Source of the DNA: Palsa-504 sp963795795 | GTDB lineage: Bacteria > Actinomycetota > Actinomycetes > Streptosporangiales > Streptosporangiaceae | DNA length: 64,000 nucleotides | NCBI GenBank assembly: GCA_963795795.1 | Contig: CAWCJS010000005.1 | Span: forward strand, 62,001 to 126,000 | Reading direction: 5' to 3' | In this document: positions 42,481 through 51,456 of the stretch, in pieces | Layout: each line of letters begins with the position of its first letter | Position numbering within the stretch: position 1 is the stretch's first letter | Program-made: the position numbers and the translations under genes | Notes under the pieces: model-generated | Database searches by the model: none | What the model was told of the DNA's origin: nothing | The model's input: the letters and a program-made list of their open reading frames with translations, nothing else

Positions 42481-43424
42481 CGATGTCCAGACGCTGACCG
42501 TCAGCGGCGTTTCGAAGGTCTTCCAGGTCCGCGGGCGCGGCCGCCGGACGGTCATCGCGGTCGACGACGTGTCCTTCGCGGTCGCCCCGGGCGCGGCGGT
42601 GAGCCTGGTCGGGGCCAGCGGCAGCGGGAAGAGCACGCTCGCCAAGATGATCACCGGCTCGGAACGCCCGACGTCCGGGGAGATCACGTTCGGCGACACC
42701 TCGGTCGGGCGGCTGCGCGCGGGCGGCCTGCGCCAGCTCCACCGCCGGGTGCAGATGGTGTTCCAGGACCCGTACGGCGCGCTCAACCCGCTGCACACCG
42801 TGGAGTACACGGTGATGCGCCCCTGCCAGAACTTCCTCGGCATGTCCCACGCGCAGGCCGCGGGACCGGGTCGCCGAACTGCTCGAGACGGTGGGCCTGG
42901 TCCCGGCCGCCCAGTACGCGGCCAAGCTCCCGCACCAGCTGTCCGGCGGCCAGCGCCAGCGCGTGCTCATCGCGCGCGCCCTCGGCAGCGACCCCGACTT
43001 GATCGTGGCCGACGAGCCCGTCTCGATGCTCGACGTCTCGCTGCGGGCCGGGGTGCTCAAGCTGCTGGCCGAGCTGCGCCGGACGCGCGGGCTGAGCCTG
43101 CTCTACATCACCCACGACTTGCTATCCGCGCGCCTGATCACCGACGAGATCCTCGTCCTGAACCAGGGACGGGTCGTCGAGCGCGGCCAGACCAAGCAGG
43201 TCCTGCAGCACCCGACGGACAAGTACACGATCCAGCTGCTGAACGCCGTGGCCAACCCGTTCGCGGCGAATGGATCGGAGCAGATCAGACCAGAGCAGAG
43301 CGGAAATGGCGTCGGGGGTGCGGCGAGAGGCAATGGCGTGGGCAGTGCGGCGAGAGGCAATGGTGCGGGGGGTCCGGCAACAGGCACTGGTATCGGGGGC
43401 CCGACAGACAGGAGTACCCAATGA
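42470..43424 (+). pseudogene. ABC transporter ATP-binding protein, DppF type, one-base frameshift
   Basis: From GTG 42470 (overlapping DppD by 11 bases) the first half has Walker A GASGSGKSTLAKM and Q-loop VQMVFQDPYGALNPLHTVEY. After MSHAQAA the frame is lost; one base over, VAELLETVGLVPAAQYAAKL, LSGGQRQRVLIARAL, Walker B LIVADEPVSMLDVSL and the rest follow to a stop at 43424. The break is an apparent extra G in the GGG at 42862-42864. The C-terminus carries four 9-residue repeats (GNGVGGAAR-like) just before the next gene. Either an assembly indel or a recent loss of the second ATPase. Confidence 0.85.
43298..43415 (+). repeat. 27-bp in-frame repeats in the DppF tail
   Basis: Four imperfect copies of a unit like AGAGGCAATGGCGTGGGC plus nine bases, encoding Gly-Asn-Gly-Val-Gly-Gly-Ala-Ala-Arg variants. 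Two units also contain AGAGG followed by an out-of-frame ATG. Located at the junction with the glycosidase gene. Confidence 0.7.
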
Positions 43425-45099
43425 TCTCCTCCTCGTGGCGGCTGACGAAGCCTAAGGGCTGGCTGGTCGGCGCGGCGGTCGGCATCGCGGTGATCATCGC
43501 CGCGCTGCTGGCTCCGGCGCAGCAGGCTCACGCCGCCGGCGCGGACGGCGCGCCGGTAGCGAGCTACAGCGGGCTGAGCCAGGGGCAGCGGGCCAGCCTG
43601 CTGGCCATCGCCCGGCAGACCTGGAAGTTCTACAACCTGGACATCGACTCGGCGACGAACCTGCCGATGGACAACCTCACCTTCGCGGGCGGCTCGGGGA
43701 CCCCCACCGCGAGAGGGCCATTACACCTCGGCGGCCAACATCGGGGTCTACTTGTGGGCCGTGGTCTCGGCCCGGGACCTCGGGCTTATCACCGAGGCGC
43801 AGGCGCAGGCCAGGATCACGGCTACCCTGACCGAGGTGTCGCACCTGCAACGGTACGACGGGTTCCTTTACCAGTGGTACGACACCACCAACGGCAACGT
43901 GCTGCTCAATCCGGGCCAGGGCGACTGCCCCGCCGGGGCGACGCCGACGAACAACAACTGCTTCTTCTTGTCCAACGTCGACAACGGCTGGTACGCCTCG
44001 GGGCTCATCATCGTCCGGGAGGCCATGCCGGAGGAAGCGCAGCTCGCGGACAGCCTGATCGCGCCGATGAACTTCGGGATCTTCTACGACAACCGGGCCG
44101 AGACGCACTGCAACGTCAACCCGGCCATCCCCGGAAACCAGCCGACCGGGCAGATGTTCGGCGGGTACTACGTCGGGCTGCCGCCGTATCGAGGGCAACA
44201 ACGCGGAGCAGTACTACTACCACAACGGCGCGTTCTACAGCGACCCGCGGATCTCCGCCTACATCGGCATGGGCCTGCACCAGATGCCGGGCAACGTGTG
44301 GTGGCGCAGCTGGCGCGAGCTGCCGCCGCCGGCCCCGTTCTCCGACTGCCAGTCCACCGACCCCGACTTTTCCTGGCAGGGGCAGTGGCCGATGGGCGGG
44401 TCGTGGCAGACCTACACCGACCCGCAGTCCGGTCAGCAGTTCCCGGTCTGGGAGGGGCACTACACCTACCCGGGCACCAACCTGACCTTTATCCCGACCT
44501 ACTCGGGCGGGATGTTCGAGGCGATGATGCCGAACATCGTCGTGCCCGAGACCAGTTGGGGCCCGAACAGCTTCGGCGCCGCCGACTCCCAGACCGTGCA
44601 GGTGCAGATCAAGTACGCCACCCAGCAGCTGGGCTACAAGGTGTGGGGCATGTCGCCGTCCAGCACGGCGGATGACACCGGCGGCTACTCCGGGTACGGC
44701 GTGGAGGGCCTGACCTTCCCGTACTACGGGACCGGGGCTACCGCGAGCAACCCGAACGAAGGGCTGTCGCAGTGCCACGGCTGCGCCACCGAGGACGTGG
44801 TGACCCCGCACGCGTCGTTCATCGCGCTTGACGTCGCGCCGCAGCAGGCCTACGCCAACATCCAGGAGCTACGCACGCTGTACCCCGGTATCTACGGCCC
44901 TGTCGGGTTCTTCGACGCGGTCAACCCCACCAGCGGGGCGGTCGGACACCGCGACCTCGTGCTCGACCAGTCGATGATCTTGGCGTCGCTGGACAACGCG
45001 CTGAACAACCGCGCGATCCAGCGCGACTTCGCCAGCGATCCGGTCGCCTGGGCCGCGCGCGAGTACCTGTCCCTCGAGAACTTCTCCCTCGGGGGGTGA
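43421..45099 (+). pseudogene. Secreted glucoamylase-like (GH144-type) glycoside hydrolase with two frameshifts
   Basis: ATG 43421 (AGGAG upstream) starts a signal peptide (GWLVGAAVGIAVIIAALLAP then AQQAHA). The mature protein has the DUF/glycoamylase-like pattern across three frames: ARQTWKFYNLDIDSATNLPM; then HYTSAANIGVYLWAVVSARD to MFGGYYVGL; then NNAEQYYYHNGAFYSDPRIS, GGMFEAMMPNIVVPETSWGP and NEGLSQCHGCATED to SLENFSLGG. Frame changes occur at about 43711-43720 and 44181-44190, each one base too many (or two too few). The 'glycoamylase-like' domain is that of GH144 beta-1,2-glucanases, so an extracellular beta-glucan or related oligosaccharide is a reasonable substrate (inference). Stop of DppF overlaps its start. 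Confidence 0.82.
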
Positions 45100-45151
45100 G
45101 GTCGGCACGGGCTCGAACCACCGCTCGTTCGGGATAAATGAGGAGGAAGGT

Positions 45152-46987
45152 ATGGGGGCGCGCGCTGACTGGGAGCGCCAGATCGGGCGGCGGGGCGTGC
45201 CCGGGCTGGGGGCCCGCGCGGGCAGCCTGCCGCAGCCGGGCGGGCTGCGCGCGGCGCCGGGCCGGGGGCACGTCACGCTGGACTGGGATCCGGTGCCTGG
45301 GGCGGCCGGGTACCTGATCTACCGGGCCGACCGGTCTGGCGGCCCGTTCGAGCCGCTGGATCACGGCGGCGGGGACGTGCTCGCGGTCCCGGCCGGGCCG
45401 TACGCCGATACGTCGGGCGAGGCGGGCCTGGTCAGGTACTACGCGGTGGCGGCGGTGGCCGACGGGGAGTCCGTCGGGCCGATGTCGGCGCCGGTCGCGG
45501 CGGCACCGGGCTCGGCACCGGCCGCGGGACCGGGCATGGTGCGGATCGACGTCGGTGATTCGGCCGTCGGGGAGCTGGCGCGGCCGTGGAAACCCATGAT
45601 CGGGTCGGAGCACCTCAGCTACCTGCTGCGCCGGGACCGCACCGGCGGCCGGGTGATCGGTACCGAGCTGGGCGAGGCGCTGCGGATCGCCCGTGACGAG
45701 TTCGGTGTGCGGGCCGTCCGGGCGCACGGCATCCTGTGCGACGACCTCGGCGTTTACACCGAATCGGGCGGCCGGGCGGTCCACTCCTTTGATGGGGTGG
45801 ACCGCGTGTACGACACGCTGATGGAGGCCGGCCTGCGGCCCGTGGTCGAGCTGTCCTTCATGCCCGCGGCCCTGGCCCGCGACCCGAGCAAGACCGTGTT
45901 CACCTACGAGGGGATCATCTCCCCGCCGCGGAGCTGGAGCCGCTGGCGGGATCTGGTCCGGGCGCTCGCCGACCACCTCCTCCAGCGGTACGGCGAGGAT
46001 GAGGTCACGGGCCACTGGGCGTTCGAGGTGTGGAACGAGCCGAACATCGGGGTGTTCTGGTCCGGGACGCCCGAGGAGTACTTCCGGCTCTACGACACCT
46101 CGGCGGCGGCGATCAAGTCCGTCCACCCGGGACTGCGCGTCGGCGGTCCGTCCTCGGCGGCGGCGGGCTGGGTACGGCAGCTCCTGGCCCACGTGGGTGA
46201 GTCCGGCGCGCCGCTGGACTTCGTGTCCACCCACGTGTACGGGAACGTGCCGCTGGACCTGCGGCCGGCGCTCGCGGCGGCGCAGCGGGAGGGCACGCCG
46301 ATCTGGTGGACCGAGTGGGGGACGACCCCGACCCACTTCAACCGCGTGGGCGACACCGTGTTCGCCGCGGCGTTCCTGCTGCGGGGCATGGCGTCCGTGC
46401 TCGGCCGGGTGGGGGCGCTGTCGCACTGGGTCGCGTCCGACCACTTCGAGGAGCTCGGCGCGCCTGCGGAGCTGTTCCACGGGGGGTTCGGGTTGCTGTC
46501 GGTGGGGAACTTGCGCAAGCCCCGGTACTGGGCGCTCGCGCTGCTGGCGCGGCTCGGGCCGCACCGCCTTCCGGTCGACGTATCCGGGGACGGTGCGTTT
46601 GGGCTGGTAGACGCGCTCGCGGCCCGCCACGACGACGGGCGCATCGGGATCCTGGCCTGGAACGGCACGCTCGACCAGGGCAAGATCGGCGGGGGTCCTT
46701 TGCTTTCTCGTGCGGTGCGGGTGTGTGTGTCCGTCCCGGCTGGGGCCTCGTACACCGTGCGGCACTACCGGATCGACGCCGGGCACTCCAACATCGTCGC
46801 GGCCTGGGAGCGGATTCGCGGCGGCGGCGCCGCCTGGCCGAGTGAGGCCCAATGGGCGGAGCTGCGTGAGGCGAACCGGCTCGAAGAGCTGGTCCCGCCG
46901 TCACTGGTCGCGGCGGCCGAGGGGGTCGTGGAGCTGGCCTTCGAGCTGCCGATGCCGGGGGTCTCGTACCTGGAGCTGACTCCGTAA
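45152..46987 (+). CDS. GH39-like glycoside hydrolase with N-terminal fibronectin-III-like domain
   Basis: 611 residues from ATG 45152 (GAGGAGGAAGG upstream). No signal peptide, so cytosolic. Residues about 30-115 form an Fn3-like domain (HVTLDWDPVPGAAGYLIYRA). The catalytic barrel has GVRAVRAHGILCDDLGVY, acid/base Glu296 in FEVWNEPNI, and nucleophile Glu388 in WWTEWGTTP, as in GH39 beta-xylosidase/iduronidase-type enzymes. A beta-sandwich domain closes the protein (SVPAGASYTVRHYRIDAGHS). As last gene of the LacI/ABC unit it probably hydrolyses the imported oligosaccharide. Confidence 0.9.
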   Translation: MGARADWERQIGRRGVPGLGARAGSLPQPGGLRAAPGRGHVTLDWDPVPGAAGYLIYRADRSGGPFEPLDHGGGDVLAVPAGPYADTSGEAGLVRYYAVAAVADGESVGPMSAPVAAAPGSAPAAGPGMVRIDVGDSAVGELARPWKPMIGSEHLSYLLRRDRTGGRVIGTELGEALRIARDEFGVRAVRAHGILCDDLGVYTESGGRAVHSFDGVDRVYDTLMEAGLRPVVELSFMPAALARDPSKTVFTYEGIISPPRSWSRWRDLVRALADHLLQRYGEDEVTGHWAFEVWNEPNIGVFWSGTPEEYFRLYDTSAAAIKSVHPGLRVGGPSSAAAGWVRQLLAHVGESGAPLDFVSTHVYGNVPLDLRPALAAAQREGTPIWWTEWGTTPTHFNRVGDTVFAAAFLLRGMASVLGRVGALSHWVASDHFEELGAPAELFHGGFGLLSVGNLRKPRYWALALLARLGPHRLPVDVSGDGAFGLVDALAARHDDGRIGILAWNGTLDQGKIGGGPLLSRAVRVCVSVPAGASYTVRHYRIDAGHSNIVAAWERIRGGGAAWPSEAQWAELREANRLEELVPPSLVAAAEGVVELAFELPMPGVSYLELTP

Positions 46988-47036
46988 CCCTGAAGCGAGT
47001 GGTCGACTAATGCTGCACGTTGGTTCCGGCTTCAGG
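46988..47036 (+). terminator. Possible terminator after the GH39 gene
   Basis: CCTGAAGC and GCTTCAGG form an 8-bp inverted repeat with about 33 bases between; no T-run. Weak terminator candidate. Confidence 0.3.
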
Positions 47037-47116
47037 TGCTGCCCGCGGCATGTCGCAGGGTGGGTCGCGAGCGGGTGATGAGACTGGCGGGGTCGGTGGT
47101 GCATCCAACTGCGGGA

Positions 47117-47680
47117 TTATCCGGGAGGATTCGGGTTCTCGGGAGGATTTGGTGCACTACAGTCCCCCGGATCCTCCCGCAAGCCCGGATCCTCCCGCAA
47201 AATCCGGGACATTCTCTGCCCCTGGTCGCATAGGGACGGATGAGGATAGCGGGACTGAGGAGTAATCAACAAAGCGCGCAGACGGGCCGGGCAGCGCGCC
47301 ACGCTGTACTCTCCAGCGATCAAATCCTCGCTTAAGGCCAGGAGCGGGCGCGGGTCGAAGGTGACCCGGATCCAGGTGATGAGGCCCGCTTCGACGTGGG
47401 TCCAGTTGACGATGGCCAGCGGGCCTGCGGTGGCGGTGCGCAGCTCGAACCAGGTCAGGACGTCCGGCCCGTCGACCCAGCGCTTGATCACCTCGACCTG
47501 CTTGGTCATGGCGAACATGCCCCTGAGGCCGGCCAGGGTGTCGTCGAGGCCCCGGGTACTCCCGAGGGCACCGTCGAACTCGACGCCGGGGTGGAAGAGC
47601 GGCCGCACCCGTTCGATGTCGTTGCTCCGCCAGGCGTCGAAGTAGGCCGCCGCGACGCTCACCGGCGAGTCGGTGCTCAT
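47117..47680 (-). CDS. SnoaL-like (NTF2-fold) protein with abnormal C-terminal extension
   Basis: From ATG 47680 the first about 120 residues are a SnoaL-like domain: SVAAAYFDAWRSNDIERVRP, LFHPGVEFDGALGSTRGLDD, and LAIVNWTHVEAGLITWIRVT then FDPRPLL. Proteins of this family normally end here. Instead about 70 unrelated residues follow, finishing RILREDPGLREDPGD and a Pro-rich tail, which are translated from a large inverted repeat. The original stop seems to have been lost or displaced by the repeat. Frame opening at 47740 is less likely to be used. Confidence 0.75.
   Translation of the reverse strand: MSTDSPVSVAAAYFDAWRSNDIERVRPLFHPGVEFDGALGSTRGLDDTLAGLRGMFAMTKQVEVIKRWVDGPDVLTWFELRTATAGPLAIVNWTHVEAGLITWIRVTFDPRPLLALSEDLIAGEYSVARCPARLRALLITPQSRYPHPSLCDQGQRMSRILREDPGLREDPGDCSAPNPPENPNPPG
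47122..47197. repeat. Large imperfect inverted repeat, two 14-mers per arm
   Basis: Left arm: CGGGAGGATTCGGG (47122) and CGGGAGGATTTGG (47140), 18-bp period. Right arm: CCCGGATCCTCCCG twice (47166 and 47184), same 18-bp period. Arms pair over about 31 bp with a 13-base centre. It lies in the extended tail of the SnoaL-like gene. Could be a small mobile/REP-like element or a bidirectional terminator. Confidence 0.8.
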
Positions 47681-47718
47681 GCGCGTGATGGTAACAAGGG
47701 CCGTCGTCCAGGGAGCCG

Positions 47719-47747
47719 TTGACAAGCGTGACTCAGGCATCTAGTGT
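47719..47747 (+). promoter_or_regulatory. Housekeeping-type promoter and operator of the GntR/ABC operon
   Basis: TTGACA (47719-47724), 17 bases, TAGTGT (47742-47747): close to the SigA/HrdB consensus. The -10 is embedded in CTAGTGTCTTAGTCACCTAGTAC, a symmetric CTAGT-rich stretch resembling YtrA-type operators, so repression by the first gene is likely. Confidence 0.75.
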
Positions 47748-47779
47748 CTTAGTCACCTAGTACTTTAGAGAGGCAATAC

Positions 47780-48172
47780 ATGATCACCTTCCGCGTTGAT
47801 TCCCACTCGGTGGTGCCCCCCTACCTGCAGATCGTCCAGCAGGTCAGGCAGGCGCTGCGGATGGGCCTGCTCGAGGTGGGCGACCAGCTCCCCTCGGTGC
47901 GGGAGGTGGTCAGCGCGACGGCGATCAACCCCAACACCGTGCTGAAGGCCTATCGCGACCTGGAGCGCGAAGGGCTGGTTGAGGCCCGGGCGGGGCACGG
48001 CACGTTCGTCCGGCGGCGGCCGCCCGGGCCGCCGCCGGGGACGCATTCGCGGCTGGGCCGCAGCCTGGCCCGCTGGGTGCAGGAGGCGCGCGAGGCCGGG
48101 CTCGACGACGAATCGATCGAATCGCTGCTGCAGGTGACGCTGCGCGCAGCGGCGGAGGAGGAGACGGCATGA
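47780..48172 (+). CDS. GntR-family regulator, YtrA subfamily
   Basis: 130 residues: VVPPYLQIVQQVRQALRMGL, DQLPSVREVVSATAINPNTV, LKAYRDLEREGLVEARAGHG then a short about 50-residue tail. The lack of a large effector domain defines the YtrA type, which controls adjacent ABC exporters. GAGAGG precedes the ATG. Coupled by ATGA to the ATPase gene. Confidence 0.93.
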   Translation: MITFRVDSHSVVPPYLQIVQQVRQALRMGLLEVGDQLPSVREVVSATAINPNTVLKAYRDLEREGLVEARAGHGTFVRRRPPGPPPGTHSRLGRSLARWVQEAREAGLDDESIESLLQVTLRAAAEEETA

Positions 48173-49131
48173 CTCCGATGGAGAAAGTCCTGGGTCCGCT
48201 GGGACCGGGGCCCGGGGGGCACTGGGGCTCCCCCGAGCCGGCCGCGGTCCAGACCAGCGGGCTCACCAAGCACTACGGCAAGGTGACCGCCCTGAACGAC
48301 TGCACGATCACCGTGCCCGAGGGCCGGATCTCCGCGCTGATCGGCCCGAACGGCGCGGGCAAGACCACGCTGCTGCGCCTGCTCGCCGGGCTGGCCCGGC
48401 CGACCTCGGGGCAGGTCACCGTGAACGGGGTGACTCCGCACCAGGATCCGGCCTTCCTGGCCGACATCGGCTACCTGGCCCAGGAGATCCCGTTGTACCG
48501 CCGGCTGACGGCCGAGGATCACATCCGCGCGGGCGCTCACCTGAACCCGCGCTGGGACGGCGAATCGGTCCGGGAGCGGCTAACGGGGCTTAAGATCCCG
48601 CTGAACCGGGCGGTGGGCAAGCTGTCCGGAGGCCAGCGCGCGCAGGTCGCGCTGGCCCTGATCCTGGCCAAGCGGCCGAAGCTCCTGCTGCTCGACGAGC
48701 CGGTCGCCGCGCTCGACCCGCTGGCCAGGAAGAACTTCCTCGGCCTGCTGGCCGACGGGGTGGCGGCGGGCGGCCTCACCGTGATCTTGTCCTCGCACCT
48801 GGTCGCCGACCTGGAGCGGGTCAGCGACCACCTCGTCATGCTGGCCGAGTCCCGGGTCCAGCTGTGCGGCGACATCGACGAGCTGCTCGCCGAGCACCGG
48901 ATCCTGGTCGGCCCGCGCAAGGACACCACGGCCCTGGAGCGAGCTCACCGGGTCGTGCAGATCACCCGCACGCCGCGGCAGACCACGCTGCTGGCCCGGC
49001 TGAACGGCCCGGTCATCGACCCGGCGTTCCAGTCCAGCGAGGTCAGCCTGGAAGAACTCGTGCTCGCTTACCTGGGCGAGGACACCCCGCCGGCGCTCGC
49101 TCACCTCAACACGGTTGGAGAAGACCAATGA
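48169..49131 (+). CDS. ABC transporter ATP-binding protein (drug/bacteriocin-type exporter)
   Basis: 320 residues. Walker A GPNGAGKTTLLRLLAGL, Q-loop GYLAQEIPLYRR, signature KLSGGQRAQVALAL, Walker B PKLLLLDEPVAALDPLA, H-loop VILSSHLVADL. The about 80-residue C-terminal extension is usual in this branch. Second gene of a GntR-ATPase-permease unit; ATGA overlaps on both sides. Confidence 0.94.
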   Translation: MTPMEKVLGPLGPGPGGHWGSPEPAAVQTSGLTKHYGKVTALNDCTITVPEGRISALIGPNGAGKTTLLRLLAGLARPTSGQVTVNGVTPHQDPAFLADIGYLAQEIPLYRRLTAEDHIRAGAHLNPRWDGESVRERLTGLKIPLNRAVGKLSGGQRAQVALALILAKRPKLLLLDEPVAALDPLARKNFLGLLADGVAAGGLTVILSSHLVADLERVSDHLVMLAESRVQLCGDIDELLAEHRILVGPRKDTTALERAHRVVQITRTPRQTTLLARLNGPVIDPAFQSSEVSLEELVLAYLGEDTPPALAHLNTVGEDQ

Positions 49132-50111
49132 CCTGGCTTGTCTGGCGCCAGCACCGCATCCAGTTCTACGTGGGTGCCGCCCTGCTGGTCGCGTTTGCCA
49201 TCCTGATCGTGATCACCGGCGCACAGGTGGCCGATCAGTTCCGCGCGGCGCAGCTCGCCTGCGCCATGCACCACGGATGCCGGCACCTAGGCGGGCTGTT
49301 CATGGGCAGCCACGTCGTGGGCTTCCTGGTCATCTCGACGCTGGGCGCACCGGCCCTGGTCGGGCTGTTCTGGGGTGCGCCGCTGGTGGCCGCGGAGGCC
49401 GAAGCCGGCACGACCCAGTTCGCCTGGATGCAGAGCGTCACCCGCAGGCACTGGCTCGTGGTCAAGATCGGCTGGATGCTGCTGGCCGCGGCGATCTGGG
49501 GCGGCGTCATCTCGGCCCTGGTGACCTGGTGGTCCAGCCCGAACAACGCCGAACAGCTCAACCAGTTCAATCCCGGCCGGTTCGACATCATGGACCTGGT
49601 CCCGGTGGCGTACTCGCTGTTCGCGATGGCGCTCGGGATCGCGGCCGGGGCGCTGACACGCCGGGTACTGCCGGCTATGGCCGTCACCCTGGCCGGGTTC
49701 ATCGGGGTGCGCGTGGTGGTCGCGCTCTGGCTGCGCCCGCACTACCTGAGCGCGGTCACCGTGTTCTACAAGGTGACCAGCGGCTTCAACCCGCCGGGGG
49801 CCTTCTGGCAGATCGCGCAGGGCGTCGTCGGCCCGAACGGCCAGGCGCTGGCGCAGCCGAACAACACGCCCTTCGTCGACGGCGTTCCGATAACCGCTCT
49901 CCCGGGTTCGTGCGCGCCGGTAGCCAACGGTCCGGGTAACCCCACCACGGCTCCTGCGCTGCAGGCGCTGTCCCACTTCCGCGCGTACCTCACCTACCAG
50001 CCCGCCGACCGCTTCTGGACGTTCCAGGGCATCGAGACCGGCATCTTCCTCGCCCTGGCCTTCGCCCTGATCGCGGTCACCGCGGTGGTGCTGCTTCGCC
50101 GGGACGCGTAG
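49128..50111 (+). CDS. ABC transporter permease (YtrA-regulated exporter)
   Basis: 327 residues starting MTWLVWRQHRIQFYVGAALL, the usual opening of these integral subunits. Predicted six helices, including FLVISTLGAPALVGLFWGAP, SLFAMALGIAAGALTRRVLP and FLALAFALIAVTAVVLLRRD at the end. EAEAGTTQFAWMQSVTRRHW after helix 2 is conserved in the group. Substrate unknown; homologues respond to cell-wall-active agents. The stop overlaps the convergent MFS gene by 35 bases. Confidence 0.9.
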   Translation: MTWLVWRQHRIQFYVGAALLVAFAILIVITGAQVADQFRAAQLACAMHHGCRHLGGLFMGSHVVGFLVISTLGAPALVGLFWGAPLVAAEAEAGTTQFAWMQSVTRRHWLVVKIGWMLLAAAIWGGVISALVTWWSSPNNAEQLNQFNPGRFDIMDLVPVAYSLFAMALGIAAGALTRRVLPAMAVTLAGFIGVRVVVALWLRPHYLSAVTVFYKVTSGFNPPGAFWQIAQGVVGPNGQALAQPNNTPFVDGVPITALPGSCAPVANGPGNPTTAPALQALSHFRAYLTYQPADRFWTFQGIETGIFLALAFALIAVTAVVLLRRDA

Positions 50112-51352
50112 GCGGAACCCGGGAGGCGGACAGCAGGAGCGGGAGCGCGGCCAGCAGGCTGAGGCCGCAGAGGGCACCCGCGACGACGTAAGGGGCGCGC
50201 AGGCCGGCGGCGTGAGCGATGAAGCCGCCGGCCAGCGCGCCCACCGGCATCAGGCCCCAGCCGAGCATGCGGTAGACGCTGTTGACCCGGCCAAGCAGGT
50301 CCGACGGCACGATCTGCTGGCGAAGGCTGACGGTCACGACGTTCCACAGGGTGACGCCGAAGCCCTGGCCGGCCAGCAGGACCGCGGCCACCGCCGCGTC
50401 CGGGGCCAGCCCGATGCCGACGAAGACGGCGGCGTCGATCGCGCCCCCGAGGACCAGCGAACCCAGGAAGCCAAGCCGGCGGGCCAGCATCGGGCACACG
50501 AGCCCGCCGATCACGCTGCCGACGGCGGATGCGGCCAGCAGGAATCCGTAGCCGCGGCTGCCGACGTGCAGCGTCTGCGTGGCCAGCAGGACCAGGATGG
50601 CCTGCCCCATCTGGTTCGCGAAGTTGTAGACGCCCAGCAGGACGGCGACCACGCGCAGCAGGCGGTGCCGGACCAGCCAGGCGAGGCCCTCCTTGATCTG
50701 CGCGCGGATGGTGGGCCGGCTGTCGTCCTGGGGGCGGTCCTTGGATTTGGGCAGCCTGGCCACTAGCGCGGCCGAGCCGGCGAACGAGGCGGCGTCCAGG
50801 CCGAACGGCAGGGCCGCGGCCGCGGCGAAGAGCAGGCTGCCGACCGGCGGGCCGAGGAACGACTCCCCCACGGTCAGGCTGATCTGCTGGCTGCCGTTGG
50901 CCTTCGGCGAGGAGTTCGGGCGGAACCAGGGCGGGCAGCATCGCTTGCGCCGCGTTGCTGAAGATGACCTCGGCGCAGCCCAGGCCGAATCCGGCCAGGC
51001 CGAGGAGCGCGATGTTGGCCTGGTGGAAGACGATGCCGATCGTGATGCCGACGACGATGACGGCCTGGACGGCCTGGGACCGCCACATCAGCGTGGCCCG
51101 GTCGTAGCGGTCGACGATGGCGCCGGCCGGGAGGGAGAACAGCATCCAGGGCAGGTAGGTGGCGGCCGTGACGACCGAGACCAGCCGCGGGTCCCGGGTG
51201 ATGGTCACGGCCAGCAGCGGCAGCGCCGCCACGAAGGCCCCGTCGCCGGTGGTGCTGATCGCGTTGGCCCACCACATGCGCCAGTAGGGACGGCCCAGCT
51301 TGGGCCGCGGGCTGGTCCCTTTGCTGGCTCCGGTTTGCGCTACCTGCGTCAT
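50077..51352 (-). pseudogene. MFS transporter (EntS/MFS_3-like) with one frameshift
   Basis: From ATG 51352: GRPYWRMWWANAISTTGDGA, LFSLPAGAIVDRYDRATLMW, and AEVIFSNAAQAMLPALVPPE in the first frame; after ELLA the frame changes and ANGSQQISLTVGESFLGPPV continues one base over, through RRLGFLGSLVLGGAIDAAVF and ALAGGFIAHAAGLRAPYVVA to a stop at 50077. The break is an apparent extra base in GCCGAAGGCC at about 50901-50909. Twelve helices can be placed when joined. Divergent from a DUF5937/ArsR regulator that probably controls it. Confidence 0.85.
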
Positions 51353-51392
51353 GCTGGCCAGGGTGGGCGTTGCCGGGTGGGGTGGGCTACGG

Positions 51393-51409
51393 TTTAGTTA
51401 ATGGCTAAA
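51393..51409. promoter_or_regulatory. Putative ArsR-type operator between MFS and regulator genes
   Basis: TTTAG-7 bp-CTAAA inverted repeat in an AT-rich patch, placed between the divergent genes where their promoters must lie. Likely bound by the adjacent wHTH regulator. Confidence 0.55.
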
Positions 51410-51456
51410 TCCTGACGGCTTACGGAGCTAGGCATACTCGTCACGCTGAACTCGAT

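Noticed and set aside
43270..43455. Overlapping ORF with MAWAVRREAM repeats as a separate small gene
   Set aside because: It is a frame shadow of the DppF tail repeat; kept only as an observation about cryptic starts.
44921..46852. Long minus-strand open frame opposite the GH39 gene
   Set aside because: Arg/Pro/Gly-rich shadow of a well-recognised GH39 gene with catalytic Glu residues on the plus strand.
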